Shown here piece by piece: positions 59,801 to 64,000 of a stretch of 64,000 nt of DNA (position 1 is the first letter of the stretch; each line of letters begins with the position of its first letter). Location: positions 10,506,501 through 10,570,500 of the forward strand of contig JAIOJX010000005.1 of the NCBI GenBank assembly GCA_022376925.1, written 5' to 3'. The notes beneath the pieces are model-generated. The model was not told the DNA's origin. It was given only the letters and a program-made list of their open reading frames with translations, and made no database searches. The position numbers and the translations under genes are program-made. Origin of the DNA: Tragulus kanchil. Taxonomy: Eukaryota > Chordata > Mammalia > Artiodactyla > Tragulidae.

Positions 59801-61883
59801 ACTATAATCTACAAATACTCACTGCATTAACTTAGGGTATAACTATATATATAGAGAGAAACGTGTGTGTGTATATTTCCCAGCTCTGTCTGCTGAGGGA
59901 GCCTAGAAGCAAACACACACCAGGGACAACAAGCATACCTAGCCTCCTATTCTTAGCTTCTAACTACAATTAAAAAAAATAAAAATAAAAGACTGATTCC
60001 AGTCCCGGGGTAGGAAATGTACAAGATGAGCCTGGACTATCTCTTTGTGCCAGAAAGTAAGGAAATGCTCAGAATGACAGGAACTTGTCAAAAAGACAGA
60101 GACATCAGCTTAAAGGGGCTCCCACTAGACAAATCTGGGGACAATTTTAACATCAAATAATGGTAGTCATCAAGTATAGGCCACTGAATACAAGAGGAAT
60201 CTACAAATTCAGATTATAGACAAGCCAGCTATTGAACTTAATGCGGGCTTCCCAGGTGGCACCCTGGTAAAGATCCCATCTGCCAGTGCAGGAGACCTAA
60301 GAGATACAGGTTCAATCCCTGGGTGGGGAAGATCCCCTGGAGTAGGAAACAGCAACTCACTCCAGTATTCTTGCCTGGAGAATCCGACAGACAGAGGAAC
60401 CTGGTGGGCTATAATTTATAGGGTCACAAAGAGTCGGACACGACTGAAACAGCTTGGCAGGCACACGTGCATAATAAATGCAGAAGGAATGAAGAAGTCA
60501 GAAGGTCACTATCTGGCCATCAGCTCAGTGAAAATTGTTTAGGACAAGAATCAGTGAATTGATACTTACATTACTAAGCAATCCCGCAGGTTACTTATTA
60601 ATTGCAAAGGGGAAAGTAGCAACCTTCCTTGGTCAGCAGCAAAAAGGATAAGTATCATGCTTCATAACTAGACTTTAATCGTGAGGAAACACACCAACCC
60701 AAATTGAGAAACACCAATGGCCAGTACTCTTAAAAAACTGCCAAGGTCATGAAAGACAGAGGAAGACTGAGGGGCTGTTTCAGGCCAAAGGCAACTAAGA
60801 GGAAGTGCAATGCAAGATCCCAGACTGGATCCTAAACCAGAAAAAGAACATTGAGGGGACAGTCGCCAAATTTCCATAACAGCTGTAGATTAGTCCATGG
60901 GATTGTAGGAATGCTAGCTCACCAGTTTTGATAAATAACCAGAGTACAACTGAGATGTAACATTTGAGGATGCTGGGTGAGGGTACACGGGTATCCTTTA
61001 TATAAGTTTTGTCTACAGCTAAAATGATTTTAAAATGAAGAGTTCAAGCATAAGGAAATTTGTCTTAAATCATCAGTAAATGATAAAACTAGTCGGTGAA
61101 AGTTTGATAAGCTCTGAACCAAAACTCTTATTGTTTATGATAAAGGGCATTATTGGGACAACAGATCACATGGAAATGGAGTGCAGGTTAGCTGTGAGCA
61201 TTGTATCGAGGTCAACTTCTCGGTGCTGAAGACAGAGCCGTGGTTACTGAGGGGAGCATTCTCAACTTCCGCAAGTGCCCCCTGAAAGAGTCTGAATAAT
61301 GGGATGCCACATCTACATCTTATTCTCAAACATTCTGGGGAAAAAGAAACAAGTACACATAAAGGAAAAACAACAAAGCAAATGTGGTAAAAAAAAAAAA
61401 AAAAAAAGGGAAAATGTTAATGACCAGGAAACCAGGACAAAGTGCCTATGGGAATTCTGGATAGTATTCTTGCAACTTTTCTAGAACTATGAAATTATGC
61501 CAAAATAAAATTTTAAAACATTAGGGAAGACTGGATCCGAATGCACAGGGCCATGAATGCCTGGGAAAGGTGTGTGGCTTCTATTTTGCTAGGAAGAGCC
61601 ACTGAACATTTCTCAAGAAGATACGATGTGATCAAAGGCTAGCAGACGGAAGAGTCTAGAGTTGAGTCTAGGGTCAAACAAAAGCCCCCACTGACCAGCG
61701 GAAACGAGGGACTTCGCGGCAACTTCCCAGACTCCAGCCGGTGCATGTAGAGATAGACTTCGATCTGAGGCGTGGCGTCATTGATAAAGCGGATGACTTC
61801 CAGGGCATGAAGGACGTCAGAGTACTGCTCCTTGCGATACGTCATCACCTGAGCGTGGGACTCGTGGTGGGGAGGCAAGATTC
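35751..61883 (-). CDS. TBC1D7: TBC1D7, C-terminal five coding exons (3' part of gene)
   Basis: The joined exons are 61696-61883, 55704-55841, 38283-38428, 36885-37014 and 35751-35837 on the minus strand. They encode about 227 residues in one uninterrupted frame, matching most of the roughly 293-residue TBC1D7. Recognised stretches include [82 protein letters not shown] and the C-terminus [14 protein letters not shown]. Most of this is the TBC (Rab-GAP-like) domain. TBC1D7 is known as the third subunit of the TSC1-TSC2 complex, where it binds the TSC1 coiled coil and supports Rheb-GAP activity that limits mTORC1 at lysosomes. All introns keep phase and have AG acceptors. Donors are GT except one GC. 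The first exons, from the start codon to about residue 65, are not in the window. The terminal exon occurs twice because of a tandem duplication; the copy listed here is the one met first by transcription. Confidence 0.95.
36015..36200 (+). mobile_element. MIR in TBC1D7 intron
   Basis: The MIR core is followed by the usual downstream part (ctctaaaatggagcaaagga, gggctttacatggctgaatg). It lies in the intron before the terminal exon, antisense to the gene. Confidence 0.7.
36885..37014 (-). CDS. TBC1D7: TBC1D7 coding exon ([12 protein letters not shown]...KITKFLEN)
   Basis: The 130-bp exon is one base plus 43 codons. It reads [20 protein letters not shown], then [20 protein letters not shown] and LEN. 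The acceptor ttgtag lies just above 37014, and a strong donor GTAAGT is at 36879-36884. It encodes the last helices of the TBC domain. The intron preceding it is 1268 bp and starts with the GC donor. Confidence 0.96.
37110..37270 (+). mobile_element. Probable Tigger-type DNA transposon remnant
   Basis: The pattern cccccggtatcccccgggga, then gatgccaagatccgtggagg and caagttccttacgtaaagtg, resembles an old Tigger-class non-autonomous element. It lies in the TBC1D7 intron with the GC donor. Confidence 0.45.
37271..38282. other. TBC1D7 intron; nothing further recognised
   Basis: Intronic AT-moderate sequence without a recognisable repeat or RNA gene. The 5' end of the intron (minus strand) is the GC donor at 38282. 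Confidence 0.5.
38281..38282 (-). promoter_or_regulatory. TBC1D7: Non-canonical GC splice donor of TBC1D7
   Basis: Reading the minus strand, the exon ends CAGAG and the intron starts GCGAGTG. Position 38281 gives C where the usual donor has T. The flanking exon bases and GAGT match the donor consensus well, as is typical of functional GC-AG introns. The site lies outside every duplicated block, so an edge error of that kind is less likely, but a single-base sequencing error or polymorphism is possible. Confidence 0.75.
38283..38428 (-). CDS. TBC1D7: TBC1D7 coding exon ([12 protein letters not shown]...ESSLQR)
   Basis: The 146-bp exon is 48 codons plus two bases of an Arg codon. It reads [19 protein letters not shown], then [19 protein letters not shown], then LQ. 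The acceptor gctag lies just above 38428. The intron that follows begins GCGAGT rather than GTGAGT, so it is a GC-AG intron as written. The frame joins correctly to the next exon (AG|G GTT TGG GAT), which fixes the boundary. Confidence 0.95.
38429..39267. other. TBC1D7 intron; nothing recognised
   Basis: GC-moderate non-repetitive sequence in the large intron. Open frames on the + strand (38260-38808, 38729-39181) overlap the exon antisense or show no domain. Confidence 0.5.
39268..39337. mobile_element. Mariner-type miniature element
   Basis: The sequence ttggattggccaaaatgttt followed by a near-palindromic partner (aaaactcaaaactttttggt) matches the inverted ends of ruminant mariner remnants (TTGG-TTGGCCAAAA type), with almost no internal sequence. 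Confidence 0.7.
39715..39978 (+). mobile_element. Composite Bov-A / Bov-tA SINE
   Basis: A partial Bov-A unit (gatcccctggagaagggata, then cactccagtatgcc) runs straight into a full Bov-tA (gggcttcccgggaggctcag onward, ending tcgcatagtcagacaccact). Such composites are common in ruminants. It is repeated at 40829-41092 by D11. Confidence 0.88.
40041..41720 (+). mobile_element. Ancient LINE-1 3' part (L1M-like)
   Basis: Fragments such as cagcagcaaaagactggaac and gactgctacacagccaggaa match the old mammalian L1 3' region. The first copy (40041-40525) is cut by the D11 junction. The second (41155 onward) continues to about 41720. Confidence 0.65.
40829..41092 (+). mobile_element. Composite Bov-A / Bov-tA SINE (within duplicate)
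   Basis: The same insertion as 39715-39978, repeated 1114 bp downstream by D11. Confidence 0.88.
41805..42062 (-). mobile_element. tRNA-Glu-derived SINE, young family (copy 7)
   Basis: It reads on the minus strand from gggctttcttggtgatccag through the usual body to an A-rich tail at the left end. It lies 85 bases from an oppositely oriented copy. Confidence 0.9.
42148..42421 (+). mobile_element. tRNA-Glu-derived SINE, young family (copy 8)
   Basis: Head ggggcttccctgatggtcca, body as in copies 3 and 6, A-rich tail. With the minus-strand copy at 41805-42062 it forms an inverted repeat. Confidence 0.92.
42425..42733 (+). mobile_element. Long tRNA-Glu SINE (CHR-like)
   Basis: Head gggctttcctggttgctcaa, then the longer body with repeated gcccatg and ccacaac phrases and gcagcccgtgcaccacaacg. 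It ends in ttaaataaatcc. It is more diverged than the young family. Confidence 0.82.
42854..43066 (+). mobile_element. Bov-tA SINE
   Basis: Head ggggcttcccaggtgacaca, Bov-A body with attcttgcctggagaatccc, ending in a short (CA)n tail. Confidence 0.92.
43373..43705 (+). mobile_element. Long tRNA-Glu SINE (CHR-like)
   Basis: Head ggggcttccctggtagctca, B box ggttcgatccc, long body, tail aaaaataaacaaat. Confidence 0.88.
43962..44091 (+). mobile_element. Short tRNA-Glu SINE (CHR-like)
   Basis: Head gggacttccatgacggccca; body cut to gctgacacccagcacagcca and an A/T-rich tail. A further 3'-end fragment of similar type lies near 44246-44300 (catcctgcaactgaagatcc). Confidence 0.8.
44384..44718 (-). 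mobile_element. tRNA-Glu-derived SINE, young family (copy 9)
   Basis: A full-length minus-strand element with a T12/(attt)n end at left and gggcttccctggtggtccaa at right. By eye it is very close to the copies at 3155 and 15744. Confidence 0.93.
44719..45445. other. TBC1D7 intron; nothing recognised
   Basis: AT-rich, non-coding, no repeat recognised by eye. Confidence 0.5.
46037..46362 (+). mobile_element. Long tRNA-Glu SINE (CHR-like)
   Basis: Head gggacttccccgatggttca, long body, tail aaaataaatttttaaaa. Flanked by aaacagtctag on both sides. It is repeated at 47183-47508 by D12. Confidence 0.88.
46374..46520 (+). mobile_element. Short tRNA-Glu SINE (CHR-like)
   Basis: It starts gaagtccctggtggtccagt directly after the 3' target-site repeat of the previous SINE. 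Tail aaataaatataaataaaac. It is repeated at 47520-47666 by D12. Confidence 0.85.
47183..47508 (+). mobile_element. Long tRNA-Glu SINE (within duplicate)
   Basis: The same insertion as 46037-46362, carried by D12. Confidence 0.88.
47520..47666 (+). mobile_element. Short tRNA-Glu SINE (within duplicate)
   Basis: The same insertion as 46374-46520, carried by D12. Confidence 0.85.
47809..50077. repeat. Direct tandem duplication, 1107-bp offset (D13)
   Basis: 47809-48970 is repeated as 48971-50077. The first 60 or so bases of the second copy are scrambled and shorter by 54 bases (ggctatccaaacacaaacaa in place of the longer first-copy sequence). The rest is identical by eye. The unit is the L1 endonuclease region. 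Confidence 0.95.
47907..51992 (+). CDS. LINE-1 ORF2-like open frame with two endonuclease domains (retrotransposon remnant)
   Basis: A 1361-codon frame. Residues 1-354 are an apurinic-type endonuclease lacking its N-terminus, with likely catalytic residues E14, D116 and N118 (in GDFN), D176 and H201 (SDHN). Residues 370-722 repeat the same domain (E383, D485, N487, D545, H570). Reverse transcriptase follows, with SPGPDGF, motif A D940 (in [10 protein letters not shown]) and FADD at 1040-1043. Normal L1 ORF2p is about 1275 residues with a single endonuclease. The second domain arises because the D13 unit happens to be 1107 bp, a multiple of three. In both copies a one-base deletion (ctccagaaactcac) separates this frame from the true N-terminus. 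The C-terminus is cut by a shift to a stop at 51990. I judge this an artefact-extended, non-functional ORF2. Confidence 0.85.
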   Translation: MDPKTRPIHMLPPETHFRPRDTHRLKVRGWKKIFHANGNQKKAGVAILISDKIDFKVKKILRDKAGHYIMIKGSIQEEDITIINIYAPNTGAPQYIRQTLSDIKEDIDSNTIIVGDFNTPLTPMDRSSKQKINKETQALNATLEEMDLIDIFRTFHPKAEEYTFFSSAHGTFSRIDHILGHKSILSQFKKTAILSTIFSDHNAVRLEINYRKKTAKNTNTWRLNNTYLKNQLIIEEIKGEIKNFLEENDNEHTTVQNLWDTAKAVLRGKFIAIQSHLKKLGKSQTDDLTLRLKQLEKEEQKHPKASRRRQIIKIRAEINEKETKETIVKINKTKSWFFKKVNKIDTPLARLIKKRIFKQAIQTQTKKWLNGSKTRPIHMLPPETHFRPRDTHRLKVRGWKKIFHANGNQKKAGVAILISDKIDFKVKKILRDKAGHYIMIKGSIQEEDITIINIYAPNTGAPQYIRQTLSDIKEDIDSNTIIVGDFNTPLTPMDRSSKQKINKETQALNATLEEMDLIDIFRTFHPKAEEYTFFSSAHGTFSRIDHILGHKSILSQFKKTAILSTIFSDHNAVRLEINYRKKTAKNTNTWRLNNTYLKNQLIIEEIKGEIKNFLEENDNEHTTVQNLWDTAKAVLRGKFIAIQSHLKKLGKSQTDDLTLRLKQLEKEEQKHPKASRRRQIIKIRAEINEKETKETIVKINKTKSWFFKKVNKIDTPLARLIKKKREKNQITKIKNEKGEITTDNAEIQRIIRDYYEQLYGNKLDNLEEMDSFLEKINLPRLNQEEIETMNKPITSSEIDLVIKNLPKNKSPGPDGFKSEFYQIFKEELMPVLLKLFQKIAQEGTLPNTFYEATITLIPKPGKDITKKENYRPISLMNLDAKILNKILANRIQQHIKKLIHHDQVGFIPGMQGFFNIRKSINVIHHINKLRDKNHMIISIDAEKTFDKVQHPFIIKTLQKMGIEGTYLNIVKAIYEKPTANIILNGEKLKAFPLRSGTRQGCPLSTLLFNIVLEVLATAIREEKEIKGIQIGKEEVKLSLFADDMILYIENPKDTIPKLLELISEFSKVAGYKINIQKPLAFLYTNNEKSENEIKEAIPFTIATKRIKYLGINLPKETKELYTENYKTLMRDIKEDLNRWRNIPCSWLGRINIVKMTILPNVIYRFNAIPIKLPITFFTELDQRITQFIWKHKRPRIAKAILRKKNGAGGISLPNFRLYYKATVIKTVWYWHKNRNIDQWNKIENPEIKPRTYGYLIFDKGGEHIKWDKDSLFNKWCWENWTATCKKMKLEHTLTPYTKIISKWIKDLNVRPETIKLLEENMGKTLKDINQSKIFSDPPTRIAELKSQMNMWDLMKLKLLYR
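50973..53270. repeat. Direct tandem duplication, 1158-bp offset (D14)
   Basis: 50973-52112 is repeated as 52131-53270, with 18 filler bases between. Three substitutions lie close together: tagcggaactaaaaagtca near 51929 against tagtggaactaaagagaca near 53087. Confidence 0.95.
52194..53150 (+). pseudogene. LINE-1 ORF2 reverse transcriptase end, second copy from D14
   Basis: A 318-codon frame starting within [14 protein letters not shown] and repeating residues of the 47907-51992 frame, with the same terminating frameshift at LLYR. It exists only because of the D14 duplication. Confidence 0.9.
53275..53904 (+). pseudogene. LINE-1 ORF2 C-terminal domain
   Basis: The frame continues ORF2 after the frameshift: [13 protein letters not shown], then the Cys/His cluster [18 protein letters not shown], and on to [14 protein letters not shown] and a natural stop at 53904. 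It would be continuous with the upstream frame but for the shift around 51975-52000 and its copy near 53150. Confidence 0.9.
54231..55304. other. TBC1D7 intron, part GC-rich; nothing recognised
   Basis: An (AT)n-rich start follows the L1 tail. A GC-rich patch (about 54400-55100) has no recognised exon or repeat. Confidence 0.5.
55305..55512 (-). mobile_element. Bov-tA SINE
   Basis: Minus-strand, diverged. On the + strand it runs from gatcactgagtcattctgac to ctctttaccacggggccacc. It ends about 190 bases from the nearest TBC1D7 exon. Confidence 0.85.
55704..55841 (-). CDS. TBC1D7: TBC1D7 coding exon ([12 protein letters not shown]...ALPQL)
   Basis: The 138-bp exon is 46 codons in phase 0 at both ends. 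It reads [16 protein letters not shown], then [16 protein letters not shown], then YRDALPQL. The acceptor is ctttcag just above 55841 and the donor GTGAGG is at 55698-55703. It encodes the middle of the TBC domain, including the conserved Tyr-Trp block. The preceding intron is about 5.9 kb as drawn and the following one about 17.3 kb, inflated by three duplications and an L1. Confidence 0.96.
56304..56565 (+). mobile_element. tRNA-Glu-derived SINE, young family, second subtype (copy 10)
   Basis: Head ggggcttccctggtggtcca, body with ttgtgagccagtgctctgga, and a purine-rich tail. The middle gatgggaggcccac part is shortened. Confidence 0.88.
56566..57147. other. TBC1D7 intron; nothing recognised
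   Basis: AT-moderate intronic sequence with no repeat or coding signal that I recognise. Confidence 0.5.
57148..57270 (+). mobile_element. LINE-1 3' end, severely truncated
   Basis: Starts gggagggaggttcaagtggg and ends aacaacaaaactctgtaaag plus an A-rich tail, matching the L1 3' UTRs at 2530-2636 and 22940-23070. Only about 0.1 kb was inserted. Confidence 0.85.
57338..57693 (+). mobile_element. Long tRNA-Glu SINE (CHR-like)
   Basis: Head gggggcttctctggtggctc, a duplicated tgccaatg in the head, tail aaaataaataaataaatc. Target-site duplications aatgaacacctgg / aatgaacacttgg flank it. Confidence 0.9.
57991..58147 (+). mobile_element. Short tRNA-Glu SINE (CHR-like)
   Basis: Head gggactggcctggtggtcca, B box gggttcgatccc, end gcagccaaataaataaaaat. 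Confidence 0.88.
58148..59145. other. TBC1D7 intron with poly-A run and possible old repeat
   Basis: An 18-base A run lies near 58219. Sequence about 58900-59100 (gcttaaaggggctcccacta, tcaaataatggtagtcatca) looks like an ancient dispersed repeat that I cannot classify. The part from 58622 belongs to D15. Confidence 0.4.
59146..59366 (+). mobile_element. Bov-tA SINE
   Basis: Head gggcttcccaggtggcaccc, Bov-A body, end agagtcggacacgactgaaa. It is repeated at 60245-60465 by D15. Confidence 0.92.
60245..60465 (+). mobile_element. Bov-tA SINE (within duplicate)
   Basis: The same insertion as 59146-59366, carried by D15. Confidence 0.92.
60789..61695. other. TBC1D7 intron with old LINE-1-like tails
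   Basis: 60950-61040 (ctgggtgagggtacacgggt) and 61455-61525 (cttgcaacttttctagaact, ccaaaataaaattttaaaac) resemble 3' ends of ancient L1 elements on the + strand. A run of about 18 A's lies near 61390. Confidence 0.45.
61696..61883 (-). CDS. TBC1D7: TBC1D7 coding exon (ILPPHHES...SFPL)
   Basis: The 188-bp exon starts with the last two bases of a Gly codon followed by [12 protein letters not shown], and ends at SPSFPL. The acceptor is ctctag at 61884-61889 and the donor GTCAGT lies at 61690-61695. It encodes the N-terminal part of the TBC domain. It begins in phase 1, so an upstream exon must supply the first base of the Gly codon; that exon is beyond 64000. No other exon was found between 61884 and the right edge. 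Confidence 0.95.
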
Positions 61884-62061
61884 CTAGAGACCCAGGGCAG
61901 GAGAAAGGCGGGTCAGATACTGAGCCATCAATCCAAACCCCTCCTCTACGAAAGAGAATCCTCTGGGAAGCTGCCCACCACAACCAGAGCTGAACTCACA
62001 AATACTGAGTCACCACACAAATTGTTTTAGAAATTCACTCTACAAAAAAGAATCAAATTTT

Positions 62062-62314
62062 AGGGTTTCCCTGGCGGTCCAGTGGGTAGAGTTTGCCTTG
62101 CGGTGCAAGGGGCACCAGTTCCATCCCTGGCCCAGGAAGATCTCACGTGCAGCGTAGCAGCTGGACGGGTGTGTCCAATTAGGAGTCAGTGCCCCGGAGC
62201 ACCCAGAGCCGGTGCTCTGCAACAAGAGAAGCCACTGCAGTGGGAGGTCCACACAGGCCAGAGAATAAAGATGGATGAAAAATAAATAATCAATAAAAAA
62301 GAGGCCAAAATTTT
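62062..62314 (+). mobile_element. tRNA-Glu-derived SINE, young family, second subtype (copy 11)
   Basis: Head gggtttccctggcggtccag, then the usual body. Target-site duplication atcaaatttta on both sides (62052-62062 and again near 62322). Confidence 0.92.
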
Positions 62315-62549
62315 TAAAAAATCAAATTTTAAATGCTATCAATATCTGCATAGCAATTACATCACTGATATGAAAGAAAAATGAAATGACATCATAAGGG
62401 CTTTGAATCGACGTGCCATGTAAATTCAAGATAAATCACACCAATTACAATAATGACTGAATTCAAGTTAACAGTTGCCACCCTGGGGCCACTCTTAGCT
62501 CCTCGAAGCCTATCTCCGGTTTCTGCATTTGTCTCTTCATATGGGATGG

Positions 62550-62930
62550 TCCCTCACTACTCACAGTTCATATGTTGAAGCCCTAAACCCCAGGCAGGAC
62601 TGTATTTGGAGGAAGGGCCTTTACAACATAGCTAAAATTAAACGGGGTCACAAGGTGAGGCCCTAATCCAACAGGGCTGGTGCCCTTAGAAGAGAATGAA
62701 GAGACCTGGAAATTTGCATGCTCTCTCTCTCTCTCTCTGCTGTGTGAAAACTTAGCAAGAAGGCGGCCACCTGCAAGCCAGAAGGCAAGGCTTCACCAGA
62801 AACTTCGATCATGGACCTCCCAGCCTCCAGAGCCGTGAGAATGCCAACTGTTGTTGAAGCCTCTACTCTGCGCTGTTTTGTTAGGGCGGCCCTGGATGAC
62901 AAGCCCCCTGCACCTCAGAACCCACCACCC
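62550..62930 (+). mobile_element. Ancient dispersed repeat, probably a MaLR-type LTR
   Basis: The order of motifs (cagttcatatgttgaagccc, tgtatttggaggaagggcct, a (CT)n run, gaaggcggccacctgcaagc, cctccagagccgtgagaatg, gcgctgttttgttagggcgg) is that of a common old mammalian LTR-like repeat. The class assignment is from memory and uncertain. No coding capacity. Confidence 0.45.
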
Positions 62931-62940
62931 AGTGGTCAAA

Positions 62941-63479
62941 TTCATCTCTTCACCAACAACTAAAACTTGCTCACAAAGTAAGCTATCTTCAGGAGGACAA
63001 AACCCTCTAATTTTCACTGATAAAGCGACCTGACCTTTCAAGGTCATTCTATGCTTATCAATACATTTAAACACAATGTCTACTTAAGACTTTGGGGCAA
63101 GAATCAGTTTATTTTTAATACAAACAAACGACCCTGAGAAAGCACAGAGGAGGGGCTGCAGTCAGCTACAACACCAGGACTCCTGCAGATGCCCCTCCAG
63201 GCCCTCGGGCCCTCATCCACCAGAGGCAGAAAATGGGATGGGTCCATTTCCCCAAATGTTCTCTGCAAAACAGGGGCCCTGAGGGTCTCCAGGATAAAAA
63301 GTGCACTACAGTCGAACAGATGCAGGAAGTGCTAACAGTGAAGTTAAGGCTTTAAGTTTTGCTCTAAAGAAAAATATCTTCCTTGACTTACTCTGACTTC
63401 TTTAAACTTAATGAAACTGCATTGCCAAACAAACTCCAAAGTTCCTGTGTTGGAATCTATAGGTAATGATCTAGATGAC
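62941..63479. other. Presumed TBC1D7 intron; nothing recognised
   Basis: Intronic AT-moderate sequence with no exon matching the N-terminal part of TBC1D7. The last 250 bases of the window (63753-64000) also hold nothing I recognise. Confidence 0.5.
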
Positions 63480-63635
63480 TCTCAGCCACTTCCTTGATCT
63501 CTCTGTGCCTCAGTTTCTCCACTCAAAGAATGGGAAGAATAATACCCCTATCACACAGTTGTAATAATGAACAAATTAATATATATGCAAGACTCTAAGT
63601 ACATAGCACATACAAAGCCAAGTATCAGCTATGGA
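63480..63635 (+). mobile_element. MIR
   Basis: ctctctgtgcctcagtttct, then aagaatgggaagaataatac and gtacatagcacataca follow the MIR 3' half. Confidence 0.75.
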
Positions 63636-63639
63636 CATG

Positions 63640-63752
63640 AGTTTGAGCAAACTCCAGGAGATGCTGAAGGACAGGGAAGCCTGGCGTGCTGCAGTCCATG
63701 GGGTTGCAAAGAGCTGGACACAACTGAGCTACTGAACTGAATAGACTTGACC
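63640..63752 (+). mobile_element. BovB / Bov-A 3' end fragment
   Basis: gatgctgaaggacagggaag, then gctgcagtccatggggttgc and agctggacacaactgagcta match the shared BovB and Bov-A tail. Strongly 5'-truncated. Confidence 0.85.
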
Positions 63753-64000
63753 GCTATCTCTTTTTTGGTGCGAACAGCCACAGACCAAGGATCCTAAAGA
63801 ACATTCTGGGAAGCACAACTTAGGATGAGCTTGATGCCAGATGAGTATTAGAACCAAATTCCAACACAGCATGGCAGCTGTGCATTAATCTCAAAAACAA
63901 GAAAGACCTCACCCGATAAAGCAAGCCAGGAAAAAAGAGGTGACGAGCACCCTGACAAGGGCTTGGAGCTCGACTGCAAAGTCCCACAGTCGATGCCACA

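Larger units (their letters stand above)
58622..60788. repeat. Direct tandem duplication, about 1100-bp offset (D15)
   Basis: 58622-59687 is repeated as 59721-60788, with 33 filler bases between. Near the end of the unit the second copy has aatcccgcaggttac where the first has aatccgaggttac. Confidence 0.95.

Noticed and set aside
85..60788. Tandem duplications as satellite DNA, CRISPR-like array or a programmed amplification system
   Set aside because: Each locus has exactly two copies, units are unrelated to each other, there is no spacer/repeat architecture, and edge errors point to contig overlaps.
62720..62740. (CT)n tract as a regulatory element
   Set aside because: It is part of the old LTR-like repeat at 62550-62930, in which a CT-rich stretch occurs at the same place.
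61884..64000. Upstream TBC1D7 exon encoding the segment before GILPPHHES
   Set aside because: No minus-strand sequence matching the N-terminal TBC1D7 residues with a donor in the right phase is visible. It must lie beyond the window.

Overview
This is nuclear DNA from a ruminant. Three things show it: BovB (RTE-type LINE) sequence with Bov-tA/Bov-A SINEs, several tRNA-Glu-derived SINE families, and ruminant-type LINE-1 copies. There is one recognisable protein-coding gene, the 3' part of TBC1D7 on the minus strand. The species cannot be fixed from the sequence. A low-divergence tRNA-Glu SINE present at 11 loci would probably identify the lineage if searched.

Layout. 1-11.5 kb is a pile of four LINE-1 remnants, all on the + strand, broken up by SINEs. 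11.5-18.9 kb is mostly non-repetitive and GC-rich, with no gene I can recognise. 18.9-25.1 kb is a BovB element split by an L1 that itself carries a SINE. 25.1-33.9 kb is GC/CpG-rich with no recognisable exon. 33.9-61.9 kb holds the 3' UTR and the last five coding exons of TBC1D7 (minus strand). The introns carry many SINEs, an old L1, a mariner fragment and a young but broken L1 (47.8-54.2 kb) antisense to the gene. The 5' exons of TBC1D7 lie beyond the right edge. TBC1D7 is the third subunit of the TSC1-TSC2 complex, which restrains Rheb and mTORC1.

The most striking property is not a gene. Fifteen separate places carry a direct tandem duplication of almost constant unit length (about 1066-1170 bp, mean about 1.12 kb), spaced 2-8 kb apart, in repeats and unique DNA alike. 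Copies are nearly identical inside. Differences cluster at the copy ends, where short filler or indels occur, and a few interior differences look like SNPs. The simplest reading is that the window is a chain of about 16 contigs or haplotigs whose roughly 1.1-kb end overlaps were written out twice. If so, the true locus is about 47 kb, TBC1D7 has one terminal exon rather than two, and the 1361-codon L1 reading frame with two endonuclease domains does not exist in the animal. I found no CRISPR array, operon or RNA gene. No other biological system is visible.
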